DNA of 64,000 nt from Pseudomonas triclosanedens. GTDB taxonomy: Bacteria; Pseudomonadota; Gammaproteobacteria; Pseudomonadales; Pseudomonadaceae. The stretch spans positions 1,116,001-1,180,000 of the forward strand of contig NZ_CP113432.1 of NCBI RefSeq assembly GCF_026686735.1, written 5' to 3'. The notes under the pieces were generated by a model. It had not been told where the DNA came from and ran no database searches. It saw only the letters and a list, made by a program, of their open reading frames with translations. Shown piece by piece: positions 37,027-47,709 of this stretch; position 1 is the first letter of the stretch; every line of letters starts with the position of its first letter. Both the position numbers and the translations under genes were made by a program.

Positions 37027-38061
37027 ATCAAACCGATATTCTCCAAAGGGCCCTCGCTGGGCGCGCGCCTGTTGGTGCTCGCCGTCCTGTCGGTCGCCTT
37101 GATGGTGGTCGATGCCCGCTTCGATTATCTGAAACCGGTACGCAGCCAGATGGGCCTCGTGCTGAGCCCTTTCTATGGTATCGCCGATTTTCCGGTTCGC
37201 GCCTGGGAAGGCGTGCGCGACCAGTTCACCAGTCGCAGCGAGCTGCTGGCCGAGAACGAGCGCCTGAAGGCCGAGCAACTGCTGATGCAGCGCCGACTGC
37301 AGAAGTTGGCAACCCTCACCGAACAGAACGTGCGCTTGCGCGAGTTGCTCAACTCCTCCGCCCTGGTCGACGACAAGGTGCTGGTGGGCGAGCTGATCGG
37401 CGTCGATCCGAACCCCTTCACCCAGCGCATCCTGATCGACAAGGGCGAGAAGGACGGCGTATTCCAGGGGCAGCCTGTGCTCGACGCCAGCGGCCTTATG
37501 GGGCAGGTGGTCGAAGTGATGCCGTACACCGCCCGCGTGCTGCTGCTGACCGATACTACCCACAGCATTCCCGTGCAGGTGAATCGCAACGGCCTGCGTG
37601 CCATCGCTGTGGGCACCGGCAACCCGGAGCGCCTGGAACTGCGCTACGTTGCCGATACCGCCGACATAAAGGAAGGCGATCTGCTGGTGAGCTCCGGCCT
37701 TGGCCAGCGCTTCCCGGCGGGCTACCCGGTAGCTACCGTCAAGGAAGTGCTGCATGACACAGGTGGGCCCTTCGCTACCATTCGTGCGGTGCCCACCGCG
37801 AAGATGAACCGCAGCCGCTACGTGCTGCTGGTATTCACCGATAGCCGTACTCCGGAGCAACGTGCCACTGACGCCGCCGAGGCGCAGGTTGAAGCCGACC
37901 GCAAGGCCGCCGAGGCAACCGCTCCCGCCCAGGCGCCCGCTGCGCCAGGCGCAACTGCGGTCTCGCCGCCAGCCCAGACACCCGCCGGCAATGGCGCGGC
38001 CCCGGCTGCTCCCGTCACGCCCGCGCCTGCTGCGCACCCTGATGCAAGGACTCGCCACTGA
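37027..38061 (+). CDS. mreC: Rod shape-determining protein MreC (non-canonical start codon)
   Basis: Elongasome scaffold, about 344 aa: one membrane segment (LLVLAVLSVALMVVDARF), a coiled coil (LLAENERLKAEQLLMQRRLQ), the beta-sandwich domain (LIGVDPNPFTQRILIDKGEK to VLLVFTDSR) and a long Pro/Ala-rich tail. The conserved N-terminus KPIFSKGPSLG is preceded only by GTC-ATC after an in-frame stop at 37015-37017. AGGAG at 37016-37020 places initiation best at ATC 37027 (six-base spacer), GTC 37024 being too close. The first standard start codon is TTG 37072, which has no binding site and cuts into the membrane segment. The stop overlaps mreD by one base. Confidence 0.88.
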   Translation: MKPIFSKGPSLGARLLVLAVLSVALMVVDARFDYLKPVRSQMGLVLSPFYGIADFPVRAWEGVRDQFTSRSELLAENERLKAEQLLMQRRLQKLATLTEQNVRLRELLNSSALVDDKVLVGELIGVDPNPFTQRILIDKGEKDGVFQGQPVLDASGLMGQVVEVMPYTARVLLLTDTTHSIPVQVNRNGLRAIAVGTGNPERLELRYVADTADIKEGDLLVSSGLGQRFPAGYPVATVKEVLHDTGGPFATIRAVPTAKMNRSRYVLLVFTDSRTPEQRATDAAEAQVEADRKAAEATAPAQAPAAPGATAVSPPAQTPAGNGAAPAAPVTPAPAAHPDARTRH

Positions 38062-38549
38062 TGGTCGCACAAGGCTCGCGAAACGGCTGGGCGATCTGGC
38101 TCAGCCTGCTCCTGGGGTTACTGCTGTCAGTAGCGCCAATGCCCAGTTTCATGGAAATCGGCCGCCCGCTGTGGCTGGCGATGTTCCTGACCTACTGGGT
38201 GCTCTATCTGCCGCACAAGGTGGGGATGCTCTCCGCCTGGGTATTCGGTCTGGCCGAGGATGTGCTGTATGGCACGTTGCTGGGACAGAACGCCCTGATT
38301 CTCAGCCTGATCATTTTCCTGGTGCTGTCTCTGCACCAGCGACTGCGGATGTTCCCTATCTGGCAGCAATGCCTGGTGTTGCTGGTGGTGTTCGGTCTCG
38401 CGCAACTGGTCCAGCTATGGCTCAGCGCGTTGACCGGCAATCGCCCGCCAACCCTGGTGTTCCTGCTGCCGGCGTTGGTCAGTGCCTTGCTCTGGCCTTG
38501 GGTCTACACGCTGCTCCGGGCCCTGCGTCTGCGCCTGAACATCAACTGA
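38061..38549 (+). CDS. mreD: Rod shape-determining protein MreD
   Basis: Integral membrane component of the elongasome, 162 aa with about five to six hydrophobic segments. Typical stretches are [40 protein letters not shown] and [20 protein letters not shown]. The ATG shares its first base with the mreC TGA, so the two are coupled. It is followed by a short GC hairpin and then maf. Confidence 0.95.
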   Translation: MVAQGSRNGWAIWLSLLLGLLLSVAPMPSFMEIGRPLWLAMFLTYWVLYLPHKVGMLSAWVFGLAEDVLYGTLLGQNALILSLIIFLVLSLHQRLRMFPIWQQCLVLLVVFGLAQLVQLWLSALTGNRPPTLVFLLPALVSALLWPWVYTLLRALRLRLNIN

Positions 38550-38550
38550 G

Positions 38551-38570
38551 GCCCCGCTCCGGGGCGTTTC
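38551..38570 (+). terminator. Weak hairpin after mreD
   Basis: GCCCCG / CGGGGC with a three-base loop is followed by GTTTC. The T run is short, so it probably only attenuates read-through from mreBCD into maf. Confidence 0.4.
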
Positions 38571-38616
38571 GTCGGGGCCTGTGCATATTGTGCCGGCCCT
38601 GCGTCGGGAGTCTTTG

Positions 38617-39201
38617 ATGTCCCAGTTGTACCTCGCTTCCAGCTCACCGCGTCGGCGCGAGCTGTTGACTCAGATTGGACTGCCGTTCCACATCGTTCCC
38701 GCTTCCATTGACGAGACACCGCTGGCCGGTGAGTCAGCCGTCGCCTACGTCGAGCGCCTGGCCCGGGGCAAGGCTCTTGCCGGCCTGCATTTCCTGGCGC
38801 AGCGCGCGGATGTCTGCGTGCTGGGCGCCGATACCGCCGTGGTGCTCGACGGGCGCATCCTCGGCAAGCCTGCCGACCGGGCCGAAGCGTTGGCGATGCT
38901 GCAGGCGTTGTCCGGCCGCGAGCACGAGGTCCTCACCGCCGTGGCGGTGGCCAATCGGGACCATTGCGAGGCGCGTGTCGTCAGCAGCCGGGTGACGTTC
39001 CGCACGGTTTCGATGGAAGAGGCCGAGCGCTATTGGGAGACTGGCGAGCCGCATGACAAAGCCGGTGGCTATGCTATCCAGGGTCTTGCTGCCGTATTCG
39101 TCAGCCGCGTAGAGGGCAGCTATAGCGCGGTGGTCGGCTTGCCTCTTTGCGAAACCGCGGCACTGCTGGCTGACTTCTCCATCCCGTGCTGGCAGTCTTG
39201 A
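38617..39201 (+). CDS. maf: Maf family nucleoside triphosphate pyrophosphatase
   Basis: A 194-residue cytosolic NTP pyrophosphatase, probably acting on dTTP/UTP (YhdE branch) to keep non-canonical or excess nucleotides out. Family signature [19 protein letters not shown] at the N-terminus, then [20 protein letters not shown] with the catalytic Asp, and [20 protein letters not shown]. The start at 38617 ([10 protein letters not shown]) is preceded by GGGAG; an in-frame ATG twelve codons upstream lacks conservation. It lies between mreD and rng, as in many gammaproteobacteria. Confidence 0.95.
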   Translation: MSQLYLASSSPRRRELLTQIGLPFHIVPASIDETPLAGESAVAYVERLARGKALAGLHFLAQRADVCVLGADTAVVLDGRILGKPADRAEALAMLQALSGREHEVLTAVAVANRDHCEARVVSSRVTFRTVSMEEAERYWETGEPHDKAGGYAIQGLAAVFVSRVEGSYSAVVGLPLCETAALLADFSIPCWQS

Positions 39202-39247
39202 TCACGAAGTAGCGCTGCATAACTCCGGGCGCGATAAGGAAGGGCGC

Positions 39248-40705
39248 ATGAGCGAAGAGATCCTGATCAATATCACGCCGATGGAATCGCGCGTGGCGGT
39301 GGTGGAGAACGGCGTCCTGCAGGAGGTCCACGTCGAGCGCACGCTGCGCCGCGGGATCGTCGGCAATATCTACAAGGGTAAGGTCGTGCGCGTGCTGCCG
39401 GGCATGCAGGCGGCATTCGTCGATATCGGCCTGGAGCGCGCGGCATTCATCCATGCCGCCGAGATTTCCACCCGCGAAGGCAGCGCCGTGGAGAGCATCA
39501 GCGCGTTGGTGCACGAGGGGCAGAGCCTGGTGGTGCAAGTCACCAAGGACCCGATCGGCACCAAGGGCGCGCGCCTGACGACCCATCTGTCGATCCCGTC
39601 GCGTTATCTGGTGTACATGCCGCGCACCAGCCATGTCGGGATTTCCCTGAAGATCGAGGACGAAGTCGAGCGCGAGCGTCTCAAGCAGGTCGTGGCCAAC
39701 TGCGTGAAGACCGAAGGCATCGTCGAGCAGGGCGGTTTCATCTTGCGGACCGCCGCCGAAGGCGCCGGCGAGGACGAGATTCTTGCCGACATCCGCTACC
39801 TGCGCCGCCTGTGGGATCAGATCGCCGCGCAGATCCAGACCGTCGGCGCGCCAACGCTGATCTACGAGGATCTGTCGCTGGCGTTGCGCACCCTGCGTGA
39901 CCTGGTCAATCCGCGAATCGAGAAGATCCGCGTCGATTCGCGGGAGAACTTCCAGAAAATCACGCAGTTCGTCGAAGAACTGATGCCGGAAATCGCCGAT
40001 CGCCTGGAGCACTATCCCGGCGAGCGGCCGATCTTCGATCTCTATGGCGTCGAAGACGAGGTGCAGAAGGCGCTGGAGCGCAAGGTCCTGCTCAAGTCTG
40101 GCGGTTACCTGATCATCGACCCGACCGAGGCGATGACTACCATCGACGTCAATACCGGGGCGTTCGTCGGCCATCGCAACCTCGAGGAAACCATCTTCAA
40201 GACCAACCTCGAAGCCGCCACCGCCATCGCCCGGCAACTGCGCCTGCGCAATCTGGGCGGGATCATCATCATCGACTTCATCGACATGGAAGATGAAGAG
40301 CATCGTCGCCAGGTCCTGCGGACTCTGGAAAAGCAGCTCGAACGCGATCACGCGAAGACCAATATCATCGGTATCACCGAGTTGGGGCTCGTGCAGATGA
40401 CCCGCAAACGCACCCGCGAAAGCCTGGTGCAGGTGCTCTGCGAGCCCTGCCCGAGCTGCCAGGGGCGCGGCATGCTGAAGACCCCGGAAACCATCTGCTA
40501 CGAGATATTCCGCGAGATCCTCAGAGAGGCGCGGGCCTACCAGGCCGATTCCTATCTGGTGCTGGCCAACCAGAGAGTGGTCGACCGCCTGCTCGACGAG
40601 GAGTCGGGTAACGTCGCCGACCTTGAAATGTTCATCGGCCGGACTATCAAGTTCCAGGTCGAGGCCATGTACTCCCAGGAGCAGTACGACGTTGTCCTGC
40701 TGTGA
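39248..40705 (+). CDS. rng: Ribonuclease G
   Basis: Endoribonuclease of the RNase E/G family, 485 aa, which matures the 5' end of 16S rRNA and degrades selected mRNAs. The S1 domain (GNIYKGKVVRVLPGMQAAFV, DIGLERAAFIHAAEI) is followed by the RNase H/DNase I-like core. Metal-binding Asp residues are D300 in TIDVNTGAFVG and D343 in IIIIDFIDMEDEEH. The zinc-link CEPCPSCQGRG supplies C398 and C401 for dimer pairing. The C-terminal scaffold of RNase E is absent, which identifies RNase G. Upstream is AAGGAAGGGCGC before the ATG. Confidence 0.96.
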   Translation: MSEEILINITPMESRVAVVENGVLQEVHVERTLRRGIVGNIYKGKVVRVLPGMQAAFVDIGLERAAFIHAAEISTREGSAVESISALVHEGQSLVVQVTKDPIGTKGARLTTHLSIPSRYLVYMPRTSHVGISLKIEDEVERERLKQVVANCVKTEGIVEQGGFILRTAAEGAGEDEILADIRYLRRLWDQIAAQIQTVGAPTLIYEDLSLALRTLRDLVNPRIEKIRVDSRENFQKITQFVEELMPEIADRLEHYPGERPIFDLYGVEDEVQKALERKVLLKSGGYLIIDPTEAMTTIDVNTGAFVGHRNLEETIFKTNLEAATAIARQLRLRNLGGIIIIDFIDMEDEEHRRQVLRTLEKQLERDHAKTNIIGITELGLVQMTRKRTRESLVQVLCEPCPSCQGRGMLKTPETICYEIFREILREARAYQADSYLVLANQRVVDRLLDEESGNVADLEMFIGRTIKFQVEAMYSQEQYDVVLL

Positions 40706-40864
40706 GACGCAGGTACCACTGTATGTGCTCCGTGCCGATTACCGCAGAGATACAGGCGGTTGCGGAGCTTTCGAGGACGCACACTGTCAGACGCACTTCG
40801 CCATTGCATGCCCAGGGAGCCAGTTCGATGACCACATGCCTACTTTCCTGGTCTCCTGACTGAT

Positions 40865-43800
40865 ATGGGGCGCCTGATCGCTGCGTCGTTGCGCGTCGTC
40901 CTGGCGCTGCTGGCTCTGGGGCTGGTGCTGCTTGCGCTCTACGTCAGCCTCGGCCGGCAATTGGTGCCGCTGGTGGCCGAGTACCGCGATGACCTGGCAC
41001 AGCAGGCCAGTACGCAGCTTGGCCTGCCGGTGACCATCGGCGCTCTGGAAGGCCACTGGCAGGATTTCAGCCCAATCATCGTGGTGCGCGATATCCAGCT
41101 CGGCGATGGCAATGATGCGCTGCGTCTGGAGCGAGTGCGCCTGACTCCGGACATTCTCGGCAGTCTGATGGCCCGCCAGCCTCGGATCGACAGTCTGGAG
41201 TTGGAAGGGCTGCACCTGACACTGCGTGAGGACGAGCACGGCCAATGGCAAGCCGACGGCCTGCCCGCCCCGGGGGGCGATACCGATCCGCGCAAGTTGA
41301 TCGATCTGCTGCTGACGCCGCGTCGTTTGTCGCTGATGGACAGCCAGTTGAGCGTCCTGCCGTTCGGTGCTCAGGCTCTCTCATTGAACTATGTGGGCAT
41401 GACCCTGCACAGTGGCAGCCGTCAACGCCTGGAGGCGCGCCTCAACCTGCCGGGCGGCGAGCCGGTCGCGGCGCGCCTGGAAACCAGTGTGAACCGTGAC
41501 GACTGGCGGCAAAGCTCGGCCCAGGCCTACCTCAGCCTGCCGCAGACGGACTGGTCGAAGTGGTTGCCCCCGCGCCTGACTGGCGCCTGGAAGCTTTCCC
41601 AGGCCAAGGCCGGCGGTGAGTTCTGGATCACCCTCGACAAAGGAGTCCCGGACGCGGCGGTGGCTCGCCTCAACGCACCCGCGATCGATGCGGCGCTGGG
41701 CGACCAGCCGCCGGTAAGCCTGAGCGACCTGGGCGTAAGCCTCTTCTACAAGCGCAACGGTGACGATTTCGATCTGCGCATCGCCGACCTGGCGGCGAAC
41801 CTGGGAGACACGCGCTGGGGCGAGGTAGAGCTGTCCCTTTCGCGTCGCATGAAGGACGAAGATCACTGGCGGCTGCAGGCCGACCGCCTCGATCTGGCCC
41901 CGCTGGGGCCGCTGATCACCTCCCTGGCACCACTGCCGGATGCCGCCTCCACCTGGCTGCGGGGGCTTAAGCCGCACGGTGTGCTGCACAACGTGAATTT
42001 CGATTACTGGCCGCAGCGCGAAGGCGCCGGGCGTGTCGCCTATGCCACCAATCTGGAGAAGGTCGGCGTCGCCGCCTTCCACGACGTGCCGGCGGTAGAA
42101 AACGTCGACGGTACGTTCACCGGTAACCTCGGCGGCGGTCAGCTCGATGCGTCCGCCAAGGACTTCATGCTCCACCTGGCGACCCTGTTTCCCGAGCCCT
42201 GGCGCTACCGTACCGCCCATGCGCGGATGTTCTTCCAGCTCAACGACGAGGCGTTCACGCTTGGCAGCCACCTGATGAAGGTCGAGGGCGAGGAGGGCTC
42301 CATCGCCGGCGATATGTTGATCCGTCTGATGCGCGATCCGGCGAAGGAGGACTACATGGACCTGCGCGTCGGCATGAGCAACGGTGACGCGCGCTTCACC
42401 GGCAAGTACCTGCCGACCGTCATTCCGCAGATGAGCAAGGACCTCGCAGCCTGGCTCAAGGGCTCGATCAAGAGCGGGCGTATCGAGCAGGGCTATTTCC
42501 TCTGGCAGGGTTCGTTGCAGAAGGGCTCCGCGCCCGAGGCACACGCCATGAGCCTGTACTTCAAGGTGCACGACGGGGTGCTTGACTACCAGCCGGGCTG
42601 GCCGGGACTGAGCAAGGCCGAAGGCGAGGTTCGGGTCGAGGACAGTGGCGTCAGCATCAATGCCAGTTCCGGGCAGATTCTGAAGAGCCAGGTGCGCGAT
42701 GTTTCGGTGGAAATTCCCCACGTGCCGAGCGGCGAGGTATCCCACCTGCATGTGGACGGCGACATCGACAGCAGCCTTGGCGACGGCCTGAAGATTCTCC
42801 AGGAGTCCCCCATCGGAGCCCAACATACCTTCGTGGGATGGCAGGGCGAGGGTGACCTGGAGGGACATCTCAAACTGGATATTCCGCTGGCCAAGGACCA
42901 GGCCCGCCAGGCGCGGGTGATCGTCGACTTCGCCACAGAGTCGGCGCGTCTGAAGATCGCCAGCCCCGAGCTCAACCTGGAGCAGCTCAAGGGCAAGTTC
43001 CGCTACGACACCGACAGTGGGCTGAGTGCGCAGAGCGTTTCGGCCCTGGCACTGGGGACCCGCGTCACCGGCAGCATTCGCGCTGAAGGGCGTAACGGCA
43101 ATCCGCGCACTCGCGTGCTGGTTGGCGGGCAGATGCCGATGAAAACGCTGTTGGACTGGGGCAAGGTCCAGAAGCAATTGCCGGTGGATGGTCGCATCCC
43201 GTTCCAGTTGAACCTGCTGCTGGACGGCAAGGACAGCCAGTTGCAGGTCGCTTCCAACCTTCAGGGCGTAACCATCGACTTACCGGCACCGTTCGGCAAG
43301 ACCGCCGCCGAGACACGCACCGCGGAGTGGCGCATGACGCTCGATGGCACCGAGCGCCGCTACTGGGCGACCTATGGCGATCGCGCGAGCCTGGCCTATG
43401 CCGCGCCTGCCGACAAGCCGCTCACCGGGCGTGGCGTGTTGCGCCTGGGTGGCGATCCGGCGGTGCTGCCGAGCTGGAATGGCGTGCAAGTGCGGGGGCG
43501 CATTGATGAAGTGGACGCCGACGCCTGGCAGGCCGTAATGAAGAAGTATGCCAACGCCGGCGTCGAAGGCGCCGCAGGGCTGCTGCGTGGCGCCGATCTG
43601 CAGATCGGCCGCTTCAAGGGCTTCGGCCAGAGCCTGGAGAATCTCAGCGTCGATCTCACCCGGGTCGATAGCAGTTGGCAGTTGGGGCTGGTTAGCTCCC
43701 TGGCTTCAGGCAAGGTCACCGTTCCTGACGGCAAGGCCAGGCCGATCCAGATCCAGCTCGACCGGATCGATCTGCCGAAGGGGGAAGCCATCGATGCGCC

Positions 43801-44674
43801 GGAGGCGGGCGATGCACCCGATCCGATGGCCAACATCGACCCGCGCTCCCTGCCGGCGATGGATGTGTCGATTCGTCAGGTGCTCAAGGGTGGCAAGCCG
43901 GTGGGGGCCTGGAGCTTCAATGTCCGGCCGACGCCGACCGGCACCAGCTTCAACGATGTGGAGCTGGATCTGCGTGGGCTTGCGGTCAAGGGCACTCTGC
44001 GCTGGGATGGCCTGGCCGGCTCCTCGCGCAGCAGCTTCGACGGACGCCTGGAAGGCAAGAACCTGGCCGACGTGCTGACCGCCTGGGATTTCGCTCCCAG
44101 CGTTACCAGCGAGCGCTTCCGCGTCGATATCAACGGCAACTGGCCGGGGTCGCCGGCGGCGCTGAACCTGCGGCGGTTTGGCGGCACGATAGACGCGAAC
44201 CTGCGCAAGGGACAGTTCGTCGAAGTCGAAGGCGGCGCCAATGCGCTCAGGGTTTTCGGCCTGCTCAACTTCAACGCCATCAACCGCCGGCTGCGCCTGG
44301 ATTTTTCCGACCTGCTGGGCAAGGGGCTCAGTTACGACAGAGTGAAGGGCGTGCTGACCGCTACCGATGGCGTCTACTTCACCCGCGAACCAATACGCCT
44401 GGATGGACCGTCGAGCAATCTCGAACTCAACGGCAAGCTCGACATGGCCCATGACCAGATCGATGCGAAGCTGCTGGTCACGTTACCGGTCACCAACAAT
44501 CTGCCGCTTGCGGCGCTGATCGTCGGAGCGCCGGCGGTGGGCGGTGCTCTGTTCGTGGTGGACAAGCTGCTGGGCGACAAGGTGGCGCGTTTCGCGAGCG
44601 TGCAGTACAGCGTGAAGGGGCCTTGGCAGAGTCCGGCCATCAGCTTCGAGAAACCCTTCGAAAAACCCCATTGA
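40865..44674 (+). CDS. YhdP family phospholipid-transport protein (AsmA-like, DUF3971)
   Basis: A giant envelope protein of 1269 aa. One N-terminal membrane anchor (VVLALLALGLVLLALYVSLG) is followed by a long periplasmic repeat-beta (RBG) body like TamB/AsmA, here of the YhdP type: LGLPVTIGALEGHWQDFSPI, AWLKGSIKSGRIEQGYFLWQ, and the AsmA-like end with NGNWPGSPAALNLRRFGGTI and NGKLDMAHDQIDAKLLVTLP. In E. coli YhdP shares phospholipid delivery to the outer membrane with TamB and YdbH. It is in the standard order after rng; the 159 bases between hold no gene. Followed after 60 bases by the amidase gene. Confidence 0.93.
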   Translation: MGRLIAASLRVVLALLALGLVLLALYVSLGRQLVPLVAEYRDDLAQQASTQLGLPVTIGALEGHWQDFSPIIVVRDIQLGDGNDALRLERVRLTPDILGSLMARQPRIDSLELEGLHLTLREDEHGQWQADGLPAPGGDTDPRKLIDLLLTPRRLSLMDSQLSVLPFGAQALSLNYVGMTLHSGSRQRLEARLNLPGGEPVAARLETSVNRDDWRQSSAQAYLSLPQTDWSKWLPPRLTGAWKLSQAKAGGEFWITLDKGVPDAAVARLNAPAIDAALGDQPPVSLSDLGVSLFYKRNGDDFDLRIADLAANLGDTRWGEVELSLSRRMKDEDHWRLQADRLDLAPLGPLITSLAPLPDAASTWLRGLKPHGVLHNVNFDYWPQREGAGRVAYATNLEKVGVAAFHDVPAVENVDGTFTGNLGGGQLDASAKDFMLHLATLFPEPWRYRTAHARMFFQLNDEAFTLGSHLMKVEGEEGSIAGDMLIRLMRDPAKEDYMDLRVGMSNGDARFTGKYLPTVIPQMSKDLAAWLKGSIKSGRIEQGYFLWQGSLQKGSAPEAHAMSLYFKVHDGVLDYQPGWPGLSKAEGEVRVEDSGVSINASSGQILKSQVRDVSVEIPHVPSGEVSHLHVDGDIDSSLGDGLKILQESPIGAQHTFVGWQGEGDLEGHLKLDIPLAKDQARQARVIVDFATESARLKIASPELNLEQLKGKFRYDTDSGLSAQSVSALALGTRVTGSIRAEGRNGNPRTRVLVGGQMPMKTLLDWGKVQKQLPVDGRIPFQLNLLLDGKDSQLQVASNLQGVTIDLPAPFGKTAAETRTAEWRMTLDGTERRYWATYGDRASLAYAAPADKPLTGRGVLRLGGDPAVLPSWNGVQVRGRIDEVDADAWQAVMKKYANAGVEGAAGLLRGADLQIGRFKGFGQSLENLSVDLTRVDSSWQLGLVSSLASGKVTVPDGKARPIQIQLDRIDLPKGEAIDAPEAGDAPDPMANIDPRSLPAMDVSIRQVLKGGKPVGAWSFNVRPTPTGTSFNDVELDLRGLAVKGTLRWDGLAGSSRSSFDGRLEGKNLADVLTAWDFAPSVTSERFRVDINGNWPGSPAALNLRRFGGTIDANLRKGQFVEVEGGANALRVFGLLNFNAINRRLRLDFSDLLGKGLSYDRVKGVLTATDGVYFTREPIRLDGPSSNLELNGKLDMAHDQIDAKLLVTLPVTNNLPLAALIVGAPAVGGALFVVDKLLGDKVARFASVQYSVKGPWQSPAISFEKPFEKPH

Positions 44675-44734
44675 GCAGAGTCTGCGAGCATCGGTTAGCA
44701 TGACCTTTGCACCCAGCCGGAGCCGGCCTTAGTC

Positions 44735-45583
44735 ATGTCTATCGCAGTTATCCAGATGGTCAGCCAGGACGATGTCCTGGCCAATCTCGCAGCCGCCCGT
44801 CGCCTGCTCGAACAAGCGGCCCGTGACGGCGCGCAGTTGGCCGTGCTGCCGGAAAACTTCGCTGCGATGGGCCGCCGCGATCTTGCCGACCTTGGCCGCG
44901 CCGAGGCGCAAGGCGTGGGGCCGATCCTGCCCTGGTTGAAAAGCACCGCCCGTGACCTCAGGTTGTGGATAGTCGGTGGAACTCTGCCGCTGCCGCCTGC
45001 CGGTCTGCCGGAGGCCAAGGCCAACGCCTGTTCGCTGCTGATCGACGATCAGGGTGAGATAGCCGCCCGTTATGACAAGCTGCACCTGTTCGATGTGGAT
45101 GTCGCTGACGCTCGTGGCCGTTACCGTGAGTCCGACGATTACGCCTTCGGCCAGCGGGTGGTGGTGGCTGATACGCCGGTAGGGCGCCTGGGGCTGACTG
45201 TCTGCTACGACCTGCGCTTTCCCGAACTCTATACGGCACTGCGTGAAGCCGGTGCCGAACTGATCAGCGCCCCTTCGGCCTTTACCGCGGTGACTGGCGC
45301 GGCGCACTGGGAAGTGCTGATTCGCGCCCGTGCCATAGAAACCCAGTGCTATCTCCTGGCGGCAGGTCAGGGTGGCAGTCATCCACGCGGTCGGGAGACC
45401 TGGGGGCAATCGGCGATCATCGATCCCTGGGGGCGTATCCTGGCCGAACAGGCCAAGGGTGAGGCCGTTCTGCTGGCCGAGCGTGACGGCGACGAGCAGG
45501 CGGCGGTCCGGCAGCGTATGCCGATTGCCCGGCACAGACGATTTTTCCCGCCGGTCGAACCGCGACCGGCGCGTACGGAGTAG
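44735..45583 (+). CDS. Carbon-nitrogen hydrolase (Nit-type, probable deaminated glutathione amidase)
   Basis: Cytosolic nitrilase-superfamily amidase, 282 aa. The catalytic triad E40 ([11 protein letters not shown]), K115 ([13 protein letters not shown]) and C157 ([12 protein letters not shown]) is complete. The pattern [20 protein letters not shown] is that of the Nit1/NitFhit branch, which hydrolyses deaminated glutathione, a metabolite-repair reaction; the substrate is inferred from the family. It sits two bases before tldD, an arrangement typical of pseudomonads. Confidence 0.9.
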   Translation: MSIAVIQMVSQDDVLANLAAARRLLEQAARDGAQLAVLPENFAAMGRRDLADLGRAEAQGVGPILPWLKSTARDLRLWIVGGTLPLPPAGLPEAKANACSLLIDDQGEIAARYDKLHLFDVDVADARGRYRESDDYAFGQRVVVADTPVGRLGLTVCYDLRFPELYTALREAGAELISAPSAFTAVTGAAHWEVLIRARAIETQCYLLAAGQGGSHPRGRETWGQSAIIDPWGRILAEQAKGEAVLLAERDGDEQAAVRQRMPIARHRRFFPPVEPRPARTE

Positions 45584-45585
45584 AT

Positions 45586-47028
45586 ATGAGCGAACTGTTG
45601 TCATCCGTCAGCCAGCACCTGCTGGCCCCCGGCGGCCTGGATATCGACCAGTTGTCGCCGGTGCTGCATGAGCTCAGCGGCCCGGGCATCGATGCCGCCG
45701 ACCTGTACTTCCAGAGCCAGGTCTCCGAGTCCTGGATGCTGGAGGACGGTATCGTCAAGGAAGGCAGCTTTCATATGGACCAGGGGGTTGGCGTGCGTGC
45801 GCAATCCGGTGAGAAGACCGGCTTTGCCTATAGCAACGCGATCACCCATGACGCGCTGATCCAGGCTGCCCGCGCCGCGCGCTCGATTTCCCGCGCCGGC
45901 CAGAATGGCCGCGTGCAGGCGTTCAACGCGGTGGTGCCGCAGCGACTCTATGCCGGTGAGAACCCGCTGGATGTCATGAGCCGAGCCGAGAAGGTGGAGC
46001 TGCTACAGAAGATCGATGCCGCCACGCGTGCCCTCGACCCGCGCATCCAGCAGGTCACCGTTAGCCTTGCCGGTGTCTGGGACCAGGTGCTGATTGCAGC
46101 GGCGGATGGCTCGCTCGCAGCGGACATCCGCCCGCTGGTGCGCTTCAACGTCAGTGTCATCGTCGAGCAGAACGGTCGCCGCGAGCGCGGCGGCCACGGC
46201 GGTGGCGGTCGCACGGACTATCGCTACTTCCTGCAGGAAGACCGTGCCATGAGCTACGCCCGCGAAGCGCTGCGCCAGGCGCTGGTGAACCTGGAAGCGG
46301 TCCCCGCCCCGGCCGGCAGCCTGCCGGTGGTGATGGGGGCCGGCTGGTCCGGTGTGCTGCTGCACGAGGCCGTGGGGCACGGTCTGGAAGGCGACTTCAA
46401 TCGCAAGGGCAGCTCGAACTACAGCGGCCGCATGGGGGAGAAAGTTGCTTCCAGCCTCTGCACCATCGTCGACGATGGCACTCTGCCGGGGCGTCGTGGG
46501 TCGCTGTCGGTGGACGACGAGGGCACGCCGACCAACTACAACGTGCTGATCGAGAATGGTGTGCTCAAGGGTTACATGCAGGACAAGCTGAACGCCCGCC
46601 TGATGGGCGTGGCGCGCACCGGCAATGGGCGTCGCGAGTCCTATGCGCATCTGCCGATGCCGCGTATGACCAACACCTACATGTTGGCCGGGCAGAGCGA
46701 TCCTGAAGAAATCATCGCCAGCGTCGAGCGTGGAATCTACTGCGCCAACCTCGGCGGCGGCCAGGTGGACATCACCAGTGGCAAGTTCGTTTTCGCCACC
46801 AGCGAAGCCTATCTGATCGAGAACGGCAAGATCACTCGTCCAGTGAAGGGCGCGACCCTGATCGGCAACGGCCCGGAAGTGATGAGCCGGGTGTCGATGG
46901 TCGGTAACGACCTGGCGCTGGACAGCGGTGTCGGCACGTGCGGCAAGGACGGCCAGTCCGTGCCGGTCGGTGTCGGCCAGCCGACCCTGAAGATCGACGC
47001 GATCACCGTCGGCGGCACGGGCGCCTGA
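45586..47028 (+). CDS. tldD: Metalloprotease TldD
   Basis: Zinc metallopeptidase subunit, 480 aa, acting with PmbA (TldE) as a heterodimer that degrades unfolded peptides and matures microcin/CcdA-type substrates in E. coli. The active-site motif [16 protein letters not shown] gives H260-E261 and H264. The conserved [20 protein letters not shown] and [19 protein letters not shown] are intact. Its partner pmbA is downstream, separated by the opposite-strand darP. Confidence 0.96.
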   Translation: MSELLSSVSQHLLAPGGLDIDQLSPVLHELSGPGIDAADLYFQSQVSESWMLEDGIVKEGSFHMDQGVGVRAQSGEKTGFAYSNAITHDALIQAARAARSISRAGQNGRVQAFNAVVPQRLYAGENPLDVMSRAEKVELLQKIDAATRALDPRIQQVTVSLAGVWDQVLIAAADGSLAADIRPLVRFNVSVIVEQNGRRERGGHGGGGRTDYRYFLQEDRAMSYAREALRQALVNLEAVPAPAGSLPVVMGAGWSGVLLHEAVGHGLEGDFNRKGSSNYSGRMGEKVASSLCTIVDDGTLPGRRGSLSVDDEGTPTNYNVLIENGVLKGYMQDKLNARLMGVARTGNGRRESYAHLPMPRMTNTYMLAGQSDPEEIIASVERGIYCANLGGGQVDITSGKFVFATSEAYLIENGKITRPVKGATLIGNGPEVMSRVSMVGNDLALDSGVGTCGKDGQSVPVGVGQPTLKIDAITVGGTGA

Positions 47029-47068
47029 GGTTGTTGCGGGTAATGCTGGATGGGAAAGGCGCGGCCGC

Positions 47069-47593
47069 TCAGCGCAGGCCGCGTTTGAGCTCGTCCAGCT
47101 CGCGGATGTATTTGAAGATTTTCCGTGCTGCAGCTGGAGGTTTGTTGTGAGCGGCCTCGTGCTGAGCATGGCGGATCAGTTGCAGCAGATGCTGCCGGTC
47201 GCTGTCCGGGTATTCGCCGAAGAACGCGGCCAGGGCATCGTCGCCGCCGTCGATGAGGCGGTCGCGCCAGCGCTCAAGGGCGTGGAAGCGTTCGTTGTAC
47301 TGGCGGGTGGAGCTGTCCAGTTGCTCCAGCAGGGCGAGGATGGCGTCGACCTCCTGGTCGCGCATCAGCTTGCCGATGTACTGGATGTGCCGTTTGCGCG
47401 CGGCATTGGCCTTGTGCTTGGGCGCTTCGGCCAGCGCGCGGCGTAGCGGGTCGGTGAGCGGCATGCGGTCCAGCAGCTCGGGCTTGAGCGTCGTCAGGCG
47501 CTCGCCGAGGTCCTGCAGGGCGTGCAGCTCGCGTTTGACTTGCGACTTGCTCTTCTCGCCGAAGAACGAGTCGTCATCATGAATTTCAGCCAT
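47069..47593 (-). CDS. darP: Dual-action ribosomal maturation protein DarP (YjgA)
   Basis: A 174-residue, highly charged 50S assembly factor. Start at 47593 ([18 protein letters not shown]) matches the family; the open frame extends upstream without homology. Conserved stretches: [40 protein letters not shown] and the helical C-terminus [20 protein letters not shown]. It lies on the strand opposite to tldD and pmbA, the usual tldD-yjgA-pmbA arrangement. Confidence 0.94.
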   Translation of the reverse strand: MAEIHDDDSFFGEKSKSQVKRELHALQDLGERLTTLKPELLDRMPLTDPLRRALAEAPKHKANAARKRHIQYIGKLMRDQEVDAILALLEQLDSSTRQYNERFHALERWRDRLIDGGDDALAAFFGEYPDSDRQHLLQLIRHAQHEAAHNKPPAAARKIFKYIRELDELKRGLR

Positions 47594-47709
47594 GGCGGGG
47601 GTCTCGTTGATAACGCCGCCATGATAACGAGTCGAGGGCCGCTTGTCCGGCCCGCGCAGGTCGCCAGCGTCCGAGAGGGCGGCCAGCATATGAACAGGAG
47701 AGGCACGTA

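Noticed and set aside
39101..40351. Long antisense open frames over rng, gatB, yhdP, magD and other genes
   Set aside because: They follow from the high GC third-position bias; none carries a recognisable domain and all lie opposite well-supported genes.
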